A stretch of DNA of 64,000 nt from Stomorhina lunata (GCA_933228675.1 OW121744.1:25388642-25452641); one strand, 5' to 3'. Positions 12,686-24,555 are shown, counted from the stretch's first letter. A program made the numbers and translations. Notes: a model not told the origin generated them from the sequence alone.

Positions 12686-13725
12686 ACCCTTCACCAACAT
12701 AGAAGGAAAGGGTATTATAAGATTGTGCTGATATATGTAACGCATAGAAATATTTGTCTTAGACCCACCTTTTAGTATACCAATAGGTTTAGAATCACTT
12801 TCTAAGTCGATTTAGCGATGTCAGTCCGTCCGTCCGTCCGTCCGCCTTTGCGGCTGGCTGGACCCTCATGTAAACCATGTAATCGTATTCGATAAACACA
12901 TTTGTATAGCATACTTTAAGAATAATCAAAATTATTTGAAAGATGCACAGTTTACTGTATATTTTTTTTAAATTATTTTCCAAAAGATGAACAATAGTAA
13001 GAGTTTTAATTGAACTATATGTTTTTAAAAACGAATCAAAATGGATACCAAATTTCAATAAACTTTTTGCATCGAAGTAACTTTGAACATCCCTAAAGTA
13101 TGCTTCACAATATTTGCTTCAAAGTCTGAGTATTCGATAGATAATTTGGCCCCAGGTCGTATTTCTAAGATAATTTAACGAAATTTATCACAGATTCATT
13201 TTCTGATAGTGGAACTATGACTATTGAAATTCATCAAAATCGGTCCATTATTTATGGTACCTCCTATAGGTTTCACTTCCCGGAATTGATATTTTTGCCA
13301 CAAACATCAGTATTTTTTCATTAAATTTAAAACAAATACTGCCTATGTAAACCAAAATCACTGTACCAAATTTCGTTTGAAATCGGTCCACATTTGACCA
13401 TAGCTCCCAAACTCTTCTGTCAAAACGCACTAAATTGAACAGAAATCAATAAAACGCTCGTAAATATGAAGATAATGAGAGTTTTGCATACATAATTTTT
13501 GTAAAAACTGTAATCAACTTGCTAAAATTTCGATATAATCGGCCCACATTTGACCCTAGCTCTTATATAAGTCCAAATGACGGAAACAGTTTAAATATAT
13601 AAGTATTTTTGTATGATGGCAAAATTTAGCAAATACTTGTCTTTATACAGGAAAAAGAACACCTGTGACCTTAATGGTGAAGGGTATCGTATGGTCGAGC
13701 TTGACCGACTATAGCACTTTTAATT
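12686..13725 (+). mobile_element. mini-me/DINE-1-like non-autonomous element
   Basis: Starts TATACCCTTCACC (12687) and nears its end with the inverse GGTGAAGGGTAT (13676), followed by GGTCGAGCTTGACCGACTATAG. Internal GATTTAGCGATGTCAGTCCG is followed by (GTCC)n, then blocks such as 'AAAATCGGTCCA' and 'CACATTTGACC(A/C)TAGCTC'. This order (proto-microsatellite, core, GTCY tract, ~150-bp sub-repeats) is that described for mini-me/DINE-1 repeats of flies. It includes a short stretch (about 12880-13050) related to the GTAAGATATTTC family. Minus-strand frames at 12795-13058 and 13248-13430 are not genes. Confidence 0.75.
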
Positions 13726-13799
13726 CTTTATAAAGGATCAATGTTGGAAGGTATTTCTTCAGACACCGAAGTGCTAATAAATTTAAGTAAATTCAACAT

Positions 13800-14131
13800 A
13801 CATCTATTAATTAATTCAGAAAAGAGGTCTTCTAATTTTGGTTGAAATTCGTCGACTCCTTGGAATACCTGCCTTGGACTCCCATTTTTCACCTATTTTC
13901 CTTTTCAATGTACAATTCTTGATAAAATTCGGCACCCCCATTATTTACCAATTTTTTTTTTTTTCAATGTTAACGCCGCAATTCTCATCAAAATTTGAAA
14001 AAATTTGCAAAATATTGGTCCTATAAAAAGCTATTCTAATTTCGGTTGAGATCCTTGACTTTTTGAGGTACATGATTTGGACTACCATTTTTACTTATTA
14101 TTCTTCTCAATGTACATATAAGCCCGAATTC
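13800..14131 (+). repeat. ~144-bp dispersed repeat, left part of block split by a hAT-type insertion
   Basis: Contains CATCTATTAATTAATTCAGA, GAAATTCGTCGACTCCTTGG, CCCATTTTTCACC and 'AAGCCCGAATTC'. The unit breaks at 14131 and resumes at 14989 after the foldback insertion, with CCGAATTC on both sides. Confidence 0.85.
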
Positions 14132-14988
14132 CAGGGACCGAAAATAACTGTTGTTTTTGAATTTTTGATTAAAAAAAGCAACCGCAAGGAAATGTCGGAG
14201 AATTAAACCAAGTATACCATTTTGATAGTCTTAGACCAAATTTTCATAAAATGCGATGCTTTTTAAAAATCTGATTTTTGTTTTTTAGAAAAAAAAATGA
14301 TAGTTATTTTTTGATTTTTATTTTTTTGAGCAAAAATAACGGTTATTTTTAACTTTTATTTTTTCCAGCAAAAATAAAAGTTATTTTTTTATTTTTTCGA
14401 GCAAAAATTACTGTTATTTTTGACTTTTATTATATCGAGCACAAATAAAAGTTATTTTTTGACTTTTATTTTTTCGAGCAGAAATAAAAGTTATTTTTTG
14501 ACTTTTATTTTTCGACCAGAAATAAAAATTATTTTTGTGTTTCCAACCCCAATTATGATTGCAAAACTCAACTCTATTTTTAAGCATATGCAAATTATTT
14601 TCACTGAAAAGTTGTTTTTGTTTGAACAAATTTTTCAATAAATTTATCATGAATTCAAACAAAAATAACTTTAATTTCTGCTCGAAAAATAAAAATCAAG
14701 AAATAACTTTTATTTTTGCTCGAAAAAATAAAAATCAAAAAATAACTTTTATTCTAACTTGAAAAAATAAAAGTCAAAAATAACTGTTATTTTTGCTCGA
14801 AAAAATAAAAGTTAAAAAATAACTTTTATTTTTGCTTGAAAAAATAAAAGTCAAAAATAACTGTTATTTTTTATCGAAAAAATAAAAGACAAAAAATAAC
14901 TTTTATTTCTGCTCGAAAAAATAAAAGTCAAAAAAAAACTTTTATTTTCTAACTTTTACGATAAAAGTTATAACAGTTACAATCCCTG
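14132..14988. mobile_element. hAT-type non-autonomous foldback element, 857 bp, 8-bp target duplication
   Basis: Flanked by a perfect 8-bp direct repeat, CCGAATTC (14124-14131 and 14989-14996). Ends are CAGGGACCG...TAACTGTT on the left and the inverse AACAGTTACAATCCCTG on the right. The CAGGG terminus plus 8-bp duplication fits the hAT superfamily. Internally, left-arm repeats of AATAAAAGTTATTTTTTGAC / TTTTTTCGAGCA type (about 14290-14535) face inverted right-arm repeats TGCTCGAAAAAATAAAAG (about 14655-14960), around a ~110-bp core. It encodes no transposase, so any mobility needed a source elsewhere. Confidence 0.88.
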
Positions 14989-15222
14989 CCGAATTCTGAA
15001 CAGAATTTAAAAAAATTAGCTCACGTTTATTATTTTTTCCAACAAAGAGCTCAAACAATTTTAGTTTAAATCCGTCCACTCCTTACTTTTTCTTTTTAAT
15101 ATTAGTCGCAACTCTCAAAATAATTTGATTAAATTCGACACATATCTATTGGTTGACCCAAAAAAGAGCTATACTAATTTTGGATGGAATCCGTCAACTC
15201 CTAGGGGTTCCTGCCTTGGACT
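14989..15222 (+). repeat. ~144-bp dispersed repeat, right part of split block
   Basis: Continues the unit interrupted at 14131: CCGAATTCTGAACAGAATTT, then GCTCACGTTTATTATTTTTT, GTTTAAATCCGTCCACTCC and 'CATATCTATTGGTTGACCC'. It leads directly into the tail segment, as at 11108. Confidence 0.85.
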
Positions 15223-15224
15223 TA

Positions 15225-15612
15225 CAACTAAATGTAATTTGATTAAAAATTTACGCCTAAACGACTGCAATATTTATTGCTTAAATAATGCGTTGCAATT
15301 TATTAGACTTTTTTCAGAAAATTTTGAACTTTGCTCTACGATCGGTAAATTTTGGTGAATTATTTTTGCTCACCTTTCACATGGTTATGGTGGGAGCACC
15401 GAGCAAAAGCGGGCAAACTTAGTTTTTGTCCAAAGAAAAACGAAAACACTAAATTTTCTAGAGCTGTTTTGATTTCCTGATATCTCCTAAACTATATACG
15501 AGATTAAGTAAATTTCTTTTGCAGACTAAAACCAAGATTCTGTATCTTAATTAAATTGATATCAAGATTAAAACTGTGGAACTATTTTCGATGCTACTGA
15601 GTTTGATGTCGA
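15225..15612 (+). repeat. Tail segment of the 144-bp repeat family, copy 2
   Basis: Collinear with 11115-11525 (TTACGCCTAAACGACTGCAA, CTACGATCGGTAAATTT, TTTCACATGGTTATGGTGGG). It differs by scattered substitutions and a small deletion where copy 1 has TCAGTCAATCTAAAGCAGAG. Confidence 0.85.
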
Positions 15613-16435
15613 TACTAAACAGCCCAGATAATTAAAAGAAAAGTATTCTGTCCTAGAAGGGCTCTAACAAAATATAATTTGTTTATGAGAATCCCTGCAT
15701 ATTTCATTATTTGACTTTTGTAACATGGTATAATTACTTTAGTATAGCACAAAAATCGAGTTAATGACTACAAAATGTTTAATTTTTTATTAGAGTTTAC
15801 AAATATTTAGAATTCGTTAATCAAACAACAACAAAAAGTACCATAACAACGGATCCTAAAGGCAAAAAGTTTCTAAATACTAGCAAATTCATAAACTTCA
15901 TATTCGTATTTTATAACATTATAAACGGATTTATTTCTAATCATATAACATTTATTTTGCTTGTTTACATAAATAACAGTATAACTCGAAAAAAATAATT
16001 CTGAGGAAAATGTTTTCAAAAGTTTTAAATATTTTCCCTACATTCAACAAATAATTTCAAAACTAAGAAAATTATTGCAAATATTAAGACAAAATTTATA
16101 TTAAACTCATTTTAAAATTGCCACATTTTGAGTTACAACTTTTTTTGTATAAATCAGCGTTTTGTAGATGCTAATGATTTACATATTTTATTAGTAAAAA
16201 ACGTTTTTTGAGTTATTAGTTTGTTTCGCGTATTCACGCAATAACATTATAATAAGTATGACCTATATAATGATTGTCATTAGTTATATAAAAACGAATT
16301 TTAGCATTTATCATATATTAAATAGAAATTATTTTAAACGCAAATTTCCTGCCAACAAACAAATTTACGTTTTTTATAAGTTTTTCTCTTTATTGTTAGT
16401 TTTTTAAAACTATACTAGACCGGTCCATATTTGAG
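15613..16435. other. AT-rich single-copy-looking DNA
   Basis: No repeat relative, coding frame or RNA gene recognised. Confidence 0.45.
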
Positions 16436-16924
16436 ATTTTTTGGTACATATACCCTTTACGATTTTTTTTCAAGAATTTTTGGATACAAAATTTGTTAAA
16501 AAAATGTTCTATAAAAAATTTTTGTATCAAAAATTTGAAATTATAGAAATTATATATTATATTATAGAAATTTCTTTTGATCAGAAATTTTTTTTATCAA
16601 AAATTTTTCTATAGACAATATTTTACCAAAATTGTTTTATAAAAAAATTTTGTATAGAAAATTTTTTCTACAGAAAATTTTTTTATAGAAATTTGTTTTA
16701 TCAAAAAATTTTTTATAGAAAACTTTTCTATAAAAAATTTTTTTAACAAAAATTTTTCTATAAGAAATTTTTTAGCAAAAATTTTTTATACAAAATTTTC
16801 TTATCAAAAATTTTTCTATACAAAATTTTCTTATCAAAAATTTTTCTATCCAAATTTTCTTATCAAAAATTTTTCTATAGATAATATTTTAATAGAAAAT
16901 TTTATATTTAAAATTTTTGAATTC
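16436..16924. repeat. Degenerate CTATAG satellite, TTATCAAAAA linker
   Basis: Monomers of TTTTTCTATAGAAAATTTT with linker TTATCAAAAA. Same orientation as the array at 23360-24112 and opposite to those at 25.2-28.7 and 41.2-43.3 kb, which read TTTTTGATAAAA. Confidence 0.85.
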
Positions 16925-17003
16925 AAAAAGAAGAGTATTCGCATTTGATCCCAAATCTGTTACATTTATTTATTAATGTAACAGACCAATTTATTGATCA
17001 AAA
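16925..17003 (+). repeat. Solo inverted-repeat end of the hammerhead-carrying element
   Basis: Matches the left arm of the element at 40727-41121: AAAAAGAAGAGTATTCGCAT, GATCCCAAATCTGTTACAT, a 10-bp-stem palindrome CTGTTACATT...AATGTAACAG and CCAATTTATTGATCAAAA. The interior and opposite arm are absent, and satellite sequence follows immediately. Confidence 0.88.
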
Positions 17004-20000
17004 TTTTTGTACAGAAAATTTTTCTATAGAAAAAATTTGTATCGAAAATTTTACTATTGAAAAATATTTTTATCGAAAAAATTTTTGTACAGAAAAATAT
17101 TTTTATCGAAAATTTTTCTATAGAAAAACATTTTTATAGAAAATTTTTCGAAGAAAAAAATTTAAATCAAAAATTTTTCTACAAAAAAATGTTTTTATCG
17201 AAAATTTTTCTATAGAAAAATGTTTTTATCGAAAATGTTTCTATAGAAAAATGTTTTTATTAATGTGTTTATTATTTTTCTATAGACAAATTTTTTTAAC
17301 GAAAATTTTTCTATAGAAAAATTTTTTTTTCTATAACGAAAATTTTTCTATAGAAAAATTTTTTTAACGAAAATTTTTCTATAGAAAAATTTTTTTAACG
17401 AAAATTTTTCTATAGAAAAATTTTTTTAACGAAAATTTTTCTATAGAAAAATTTTTTTAACGAAAATTTTTCTATAGAAAAATTTTTTTAACGAAAATTT
17501 TTCTATAGAAAAATTTTTTTAACGAAAATTTTTCTATAGAAAAATTTTTTTAACGAAAATTTTTCTATAGAAAAATTTTTCTATAGAAAAATTTTTTTAT
17601 AGAAAAACTTTTTTAACGAAAATTTTTCTATAGAAAAACTTTTTTAACGAAAATTTTTCTATAGAAAAATTTTTTTAACGAAAATTTTTCTATAGAAAAA
17701 TTTTTTAACGATAATTTTTCTATAGAAAAATTTTTTTAACGAAAATTTTTCTATAGAAAAATTTTTTTAACGAAAATTTTTCTATAGAAAAATTTTTTTA
17801 ACGAAAATTTTTCTATAGAAAAATTTTTTTAACGAAAATTTTTCTATAGAAAAATTTTTTTAACGAAAATTTTTCTATAGAAAAATTTTTTTAACGAAAA
17901 TTTTTCTATAGAAAAATTTTTTTAACGAAAATTTTTCTATAGAAAAATTTTTTTAACGAAAATTTTTCTATAGAAAAATTTTTTTAACGAAAATTTTTCT
18001 ATAGAAAAAATTTTTTAACGAAAATTTTTCTATAGAAAAAATTTTTTAACGAAAATTTTTCTATAGAAAAATTTTTTTAACGAAAATTTTTCTATAGAAA
18101 AATTTTTTTAACGAAAATTTTTCTATAGAAAAATTTTTTTAACGAAAATTTTTCTATAGAAAAATTTTTTTAGCGAAAATTTTTCTATAGAAAAATTTTT
18201 TTAACGAAAATTTTTCTATAGAAAAATTTTTTTAACGAAAATTTTTCTATAGAAAAATTTTTTTAACGAAAATTTTTCTATAGAAAAATTTTTTTAACGA
18301 AAATTTTTCTATAGAAAAACTTTTTTAACGAAAATTTTTCTATAGAAAAACTTTTTTAACGAAAATTTTTCTATAGAAAAATTTTTTTAACGAAAATTTT
18401 TCTATAGAAAAATTTTTTTAACGAAAATTTTTCTATAGAAAAATTTTTTTAACGAAAATTTTTCTATAGAAAAATTTTTTTAACGAAAATTTTTCTATAG
18501 AAAAATTTTTTTAACGAAAATTTTTCTATAGAAAAATTTTTTTAACGAAAATTTTTCTATAGAAAAATTTTTTTTTCTATAACGAAAATTTTTCTATAGA
18601 AAAATTTTTTTAACGAAAATTTTTCTATAGAAAAATTTTTTTAACGAAAATTTTTCTATAGAAAAATTTTTTTAACGAAAATTTTTCTATAGAAAAATTT
18701 TTTTAACGAAAATTTTTCTATAGAAAAATTTTTTTAACGAAAATTTTTCTATAGAAAATTTTTTTTAACGAAAATTTTTCTATAGAAAAATTTTTTTAAC
18801 GAAAATTTTTCTATAGAAAAATTTTTTTAACGAAAATTTTTCTATAGAAAAATTTTTTTAACGAAAATTTTTCTATAGAAAAATTTTTTTAACGAAAATT
18901 TTTCTATAGAAAAATTTTTTTAACGAAAATTTTTCTATAGAAAAATTTTTTTAACGAAAATTTTTCTATAGAAAAATTTTTTTAACGAAAATTTTTCTAT
19001 AGAAAAATTTTTTTAACGAAAATTTTTCTATAGAAAAATTTTTTTAACGAAAATTTTTCTATAGAAAAATTTTTTTAACGAAAATTTTTCTATAGAAAAA
19101 TTTTTTTAACGAAAATTTTTCTATAGAAAAATTTTTTTAACGAAAATTTTTCTATAGAAAAATTTTTTTAACGAAAATTTTTCTATAGAAAAATTTTTTT
19201 AACGAAAATTTTTCTATAGAAAAATTTTTTTAACGAAAATTTTTCTATAGAAAAATTTTTTTAACGAAAATTTTTCTATAGAAAAATTTTTTTAACGAAA
19301 ATTTTTCTATAGAAAAATTTTTTTAACGAAAATTTTTCTATAGAAAAATTTTTTTAACGAAAATTTTTCTATAGAAAAATTTTTTTAACGAAAATTTTTC
19401 TATAGAAAAATTTTTTTAACGAAAATTTTTCTATAGAAAAATTTTTTTAACGAAAATTTTTCTATAGAAAAATTTTTTTAACGAAAATTTTTCTATAGAA
19501 AAATTTTTTTAACGAAAATTTTTCTATAGAAAAATTTTTTTAACGAAAATTTTTCTATAGAAAAATTTTTTTAACGAAAATTTTTCTATAGAAAAATTTT
19601 TTTAACGAAAATTTTTCTATAGAAAAATTTTTTTAACGAAAATTTTTCTATAGAAAAATTTTTTTAACGAAAATTTTTCTATAGAAAAACTTTTTTAACG
19701 AAAATTTTTCTATAGAAAAACTTTTTTAACGAAAATTTTTCTATAGAAAAATTTTTTTAACGAAAATTTTTCTATAGAAAAATTTTTTTAACGAAAATTT
19801 TTCTATAGAAAAATTTTTTTAACGAAAATTTTTCTATAGAAAAATTTTTTTAACGAAAATTTTTCTATAGAAAAATTTTTTTAACGAAAATTTTTCTATA
19901 GAAAAATTTTTTTTTCTATAACGAAAATTTTTCTATAGAAAAATTTTTTTAACGAAAATTTTTCTATAGAAAAATTTTTTTAACGAAAATTTTTCTATAG

Positions 20001-20968
20001 AAAAATTTTTTTAACGAAAATTTTTCTATAGAAAAATTTTTTTAACGAAAATTTTTCTATAGAAAAATTTTTTTAACGAAAATTTTTCTATAGAAAATTT
20101 TTTTTAACGAAAATTTTTCTATAGAAAAATTTTTTTAACGAAAATTTTTCTATAGAAAAATTTTTTTAACGAAAATTTTTCTGTAGAAAAATTTTTTTAA
20201 CGAAAATTTTTCTATAGAAAAATTTTTTTAACGAAAATTTTTCTATAGAAAAATTTTTTTAACGAAAATTTTTCTATAGAAAAATTTTTTTAACGAAAAT
20301 TTTTCTATAGAAAAATTTTTTTAACGAAAATTTTTCTATAGAAAAATTTTTTTAACGAAAATTTTTCTATAGAAAAATTTTTTTAACGAAAATTTTTCTA
20401 TAGAAAAATTTTTTTAACGAAAATTTTTCTATAGAAAAATTTTTTTAACGAAAATTTTTCTATAGAAAAATTTTTTTAACGAAAATTTTTCTATAGAAAA
20501 ATTTTTTTAACGAAAATTTTTCTATAGAAAAATTTTTTTAACGAAAATTTTTCTATAGAAAAATTTTTTTAACGAAAATTTTTCTATAGAAAAATTTTTT
20601 TAACGAAAATTTTTTTATAGAAAAATTTTTTTATCGAAAATTTTTCTATAGAAAAATTTTTTTATCGAAAATTTTTCTATAGAAAAATTTTTTTATCGAA
20701 AATTTTTCTATAGAAAAATTTTTTTATCGAAAATTTTTCTATAGAAAAATTTTTTTATCGAAAATTTTTCTATAGAAAAATTTTTTTATCGAAAATTTTT
20801 CTATAGAAAAATTTTTTTATCGAAAATTTTTCTATAGAAAAATTTTTTTATCGAAAATTTTTCTATAGAAAAATTTTTTTATCGAAAATTTTTCTATAGA
20901 AAAATTTTTTTATCGAAAATTTTTCTACAGAAAAATTTTTTTATCGAAAATTTTTCTATAGAAAAATG
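17004..20968. repeat. Homogeneous 31-bp CTATAG satellite
   Basis: After a diverged start (17004-17280) the array is a nearly uniform 31-bp monomer: CGAAAATTTTTCTATAG, AAAAA, seven T, AA. There are roughly 100 copies to about 20610. From there to 20968 the linker changes abruptly from TTAACG to TTATCG. Rare variants recur in order: CTATAACG insertions at 17331, 18577 and 19916; paired AAAAACTTTTTT variants at 17608/17639, 18320/18351 and 19690/19721; and a GAAAATTTTTTTTAACG variant near 18755 and 20095. This shows a segmental duplication of about 1.34-1.37 kb. No coding. Confidence 0.97.
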
Positions 20969-22280
20969 TATAAATTTATGTGTTTATCGTATCTGACATC
21001 CCAAATACTTGTCTTGTATTAGTGATTAGAATGAAGAAAAAATAAAATAAGAACCAGTCTAACTTACATATATTATATCCATTTTCAATGCTATTTTTTC
21101 TATGATTGTTATTTCTTTTTCTTCTACAGACGTCATCACTTCTCAGTTTTCCACAATAATATACTATAGGAAAATGTGTGTTTCCTAGTCTCTTTCTGTT
21201 ATTGCCATTTTATTATTATTTTATATGCAAGAGTTCAAGGATATTTTTACGTTACGCAAAAAATCCACACACACACATTCGCCTACATACAAAAGTTTTA
21301 ATGTATACCCGATAGTTTTCAAGGTTGAAGTGTCTAGAAAGGATGACTTGTGATTGTATGGGATAGGCATTAGGTAGTTTTTTTGAATAGCCATCTACTA
21401 TCGACTAACACAAATATGGTCCACATTAGATAATCATAATCTTTTTAAATCTGAGTGTGATGCTAAAAAAGCTATTCATGATAATAACCGCATTTTCATG
21501 ACCTTTCATGGTGACAAGCACATTCATAACATTTACATAGAGATTGGTCGTATGTAATATTAATCCTGAATATAACAGTCCCACTCTTATATGGGCAGAT
21601 TTTTTTTTAAACTCAGATACGCATACCCTCAAGTTTTTTTCCTTTGGTCCTATTAAACGAAATATTAAACATTATCGCCATTACATTAAAGTTTGACTTA
21701 AAGGTTAACTCGAAAGCCATAAGTAGAATAAGTATGAATTTTTAACCGGTATTTTAAGTTTAACTGATTCAAACATATTTATTTTTCAAACTTAGCCTTT
21801 GTTCAGTATTTTTTGTATCCTCTAGGTTAATTTTGTTATAATGTAAATATTTTTTATAATGAAAAATTTTACATTATTCTTAGGTTGGTTTCAAAACTAA
21901 TTTTTTAATCTTTTAAAAATTTCGTTCAATAAATGTTACAAATCGAAAACTTTCTCATATGTATTTTAAAATATATAAATTGAGAAGCAAAATTTAAGAA
22001 ACTGAGTTCGATATCTTGAATGGTTTTGCTGTACCAGCGATATGATTTCGTAAATTTTCATGATGGGAGTAAATACTTGTTAAATTTTTCTTTTGTTCAA
22101 GTATGATAAAGTTGTTAGCGAATATTATTTTTCGTTACGTGGGAAATAAATTTTGATTGATTTTAATTTGGATTTTAGGTTTTTCATGGCAAAATCACGA
22201 AATTTTATTAATCTCGACTTTCGACAATAAAAACCTAAAATACTTGATTAAACAGACTTGAGGACTAAAATGGACCAATT
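20969..22280. other. Single-copy-looking DNA between arrays
   Basis: More balanced composition than the flanks. It holds a short (AC)n run near 21266 and a 68-codon minus-strand frame (21426-21632) without a recognised domain. No gene can be supported, and small exons cannot be excluded. Confidence 0.45.
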
Positions 22281-22362
22281 TAAAACAAAAAAAAAAAAAA
22301 ATACTTAATCTATATATGTAAAAGTCAATGCCACTTTTCTTGGTATAAAAAAAAAAAAATGT

Positions 22363-23050
22363 TATAAAATCCATGGAAATTTTTTATATTTACATAAATA
22401 TTGTATAATATAGTTTCCATATATTGAATAAACTCTATAAAATATCTTCTTCTATATATATAAAAATTTGATCATGTTATAATCTTTAGCAAATTTTTTG
22501 CGCATGAGCCGACGAACAATACTACTGAATGACCAAGTTTCGACAGGTGGCGCCACTGAAAATAGATTAAAGTTTGTTCGTTGTACAAACAAACAAATTT
22601 TATAAAATCCATGGAAATTTTTTTTATATTTACATAAATATTGTATAATATAGTTTCCATATATTGTATAAACTCTATAAAATATCTTCTTCTATTATAT
22701 ACAAATTTGACCATGTTAAAATCTTAAGCAAATTTATTGCGCATGAGCCGATGAAAATTACTAATATATGACCAAGTTCCGACAGGTGGCGCCAGTGAAT
22801 ATTGATTAAAGTTAATTAAATCGTAAATTGTGTATTTAATCATGCTATGATCTTTGGAAAAGTTTATGCGCATTAGCCAACAAAGGTTTCTAAGTTGGTA
22901 TGACAAATTTCCTGAAAATTACTCAAATTTAATCGTAAACTATTAATTTGTTGTTTCGCACGAGCCGACAAAGGTTTTTATAATGGTGCGACTAATTTTC
23001 GACAGATGGCGCCAAATCTAAATTATTTACCAAAGTTGCCGCTAGTCTTT
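22363..23050 (+). repeat. ~238-bp direct repeat, two close units plus decayed units
   Basis: TATAAAATCCATGGAAATTT starts units at 22363 and 22601 (238 bp apart), which are nearly identical over their first ~130 bp. Each unit contains GCGCATGAGCCGA, ATGACCAAGTT(T/C)CGACAG and GTGGCGCCA. Two shorter, more diverged modules follow, with GCGCATTAGCCAACAAAGG and GCACGAGCCGACAAAGG...CGACAGATGGCGCCA. Transposon class unknown. Two minus-strand frames here (22472-22906) are repeat shadows. Confidence 0.85.
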
Positions 23051-23159
23051 GTATAAAATAATTACTTGTATGCGTTTTCTTCTTCTGAAAATCGCTACTA
23101 AATTCATAAAATTTAATAATTTTGTTATGAAAAATGGAAAACATGACATTGACCCCGGG

Positions 23160-23231
23160 TAAGAAAGGGTGGTGGAATTAGGACAAAATATTTCAGAAGC
23201 ATTTGTGTAGCATACTTTCAGGATAATTTAA
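23160..23231 (+). repeat. Short fragment of the GTAAGATATTTC family
   Basis: Contains AAAATATTTCAGAAGCATTT, GTGTAGCATACTTTCAGGAT and AATTTAAATAAT, matching 6246-6310. It abuts the next feature exactly. Confidence 0.6.
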
Positions 23232-23335
23232 ATAATCGGCGCAAAGAGAACAGAGCAAAAAATAGTAGACAGAGTTGCTGTTTTTTTTATACTTTTAACT
23301 AAAATAGGTAACTTTTTCAATTTGTAGTTCTAAAG
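23232..23335 (+). repeat. Array-flanking sequence, inverted partner of 43345-43432
   Basis: ATCGGCGCAAAGAGAACAGA, a variable TAGTAGACAGAGTTGC segment and TTTTATACTTTTAACTAAAA occur here on the plus strand and on the minus strand at 43345-43432. In both places a CTATAG array begins on the same side within about 15-45 bp, so flank and array behave as one duplicated, inverted unit. Confidence 0.85.
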
Positions 23336-23359
23336 TTATAAATAGAAAAAGTTGTTTTC

Positions 23360-24112
23360 TCAATTTTTTTAAATCTTTTTATCAAAAAATTTCTATAGAA
23401 AATTTTTTTTATCAAAAATTTTTCCATAAAAAATGTTTTTATCAAAATTATTCTATAGAAAATTTTTTTATCAAAAATTTATTTATACAAAATTTTTTTA
23501 TCAAAAATTTTTCTATAGAAAATTTTTTTTATCAAAACTTTTTCTATAGAAAATTTTTAATCAAAAATTTTCTATAGAAAATTTTTAATCAAAATTTTTT
23601 CTATAGAAGATTTGAAAATTTTTGGATATAAAAATATTTTTATAGAAAATTTTTTCAGAAAAATATTTTTATCGAAAATTTCTTATAAAATTAAATTTTT
23701 ATCGAACAATTTTCCCAAGAAGAATATTATAATAAAAAACTTTTCTATAAAAGAATTTTTTTTATCAAAAATTTTACTCTAGAAAATTATTTAACAAAAA
23801 TTTTCTATATAAAATTTTTTTATGAAAAATTTTTCTATAGAAAATTTTTTTATCAAAAATTTTTCTATAGAAAATTTTTTTATCCAAAATTTTTCTATAG
23901 AAAATTTTTTATCAAAAATTTTTCTATAGAAAATTTTTGTATGGAAAATTATTTATCAAAAATTTTTCTATAGAAAATTTCTTTATCAAAAAAAAAAAAT
24001 TTTTATCAAAAATTTCTCTATACAAACTTTTTTTAAAAAAAAATTTTCTATACAAAATTTTAAAAAAAAAAAATTTTCTATAGAAAATTTTTCTATTAAA
24101 AATTTTTCAAAG
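23360..24112. repeat. Degenerate CTATAG satellite, TTATCAAAAA linker
   Basis: Repeats of TTTTTCTATAGAAAATTTTT with linker TTATCAAAAA, often interrupted. In reverse complement it corresponds to the array at 41158-43335. Confidence 0.9.
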
Positions 24113-24555
24113 TCGACCAATATATTATATCGGCTTGATCATCTAGGTCTCCCTTCTTTGGCGAAATTCTTTCTGAAAATAATCTTAAAATAGAACTACT
24201 TTGAATTATCATTTGTAAAGAGATAAAATCAATCTAATGTACAGTGTAATTAACCTCTAAGCCCTTCCTCAAGTTAATAGAATATATGTGTGTATGTAAG
24301 TGTGTTAAAAGGTCTCAAGTATCATTCTGCTCAACATTTGAATATGTAATCAATCGACATTCATATTTATTTCACTCTTTAGATAGAAATTTGTCTGTAA
24401 CGGAAATTAAAGTTTCAATTAATGGAATAACCTGATTAGAAAGTATAGTATTTTTCCAAACTAATACAATTTCAAAAACTAACGATAAATTAAACAAATA
24501 TAAAGATAAGTTCTAAAATAAGTAAGAAAATGTTAAAGTAGGTCGACTATTTGAT
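24113..24555. other. Unannotated AT-rich DNA
   Basis: No gene or repeat relative recognised. Confidence 0.45.

Noticed and set aside
17280..20968. CRISPR array from regularly spaced identical repeats
   Set aside because: The whole 31-bp monomer, including the linker, is repeated. There are no unique spacers, no cas genes, and the context is a fly genome.
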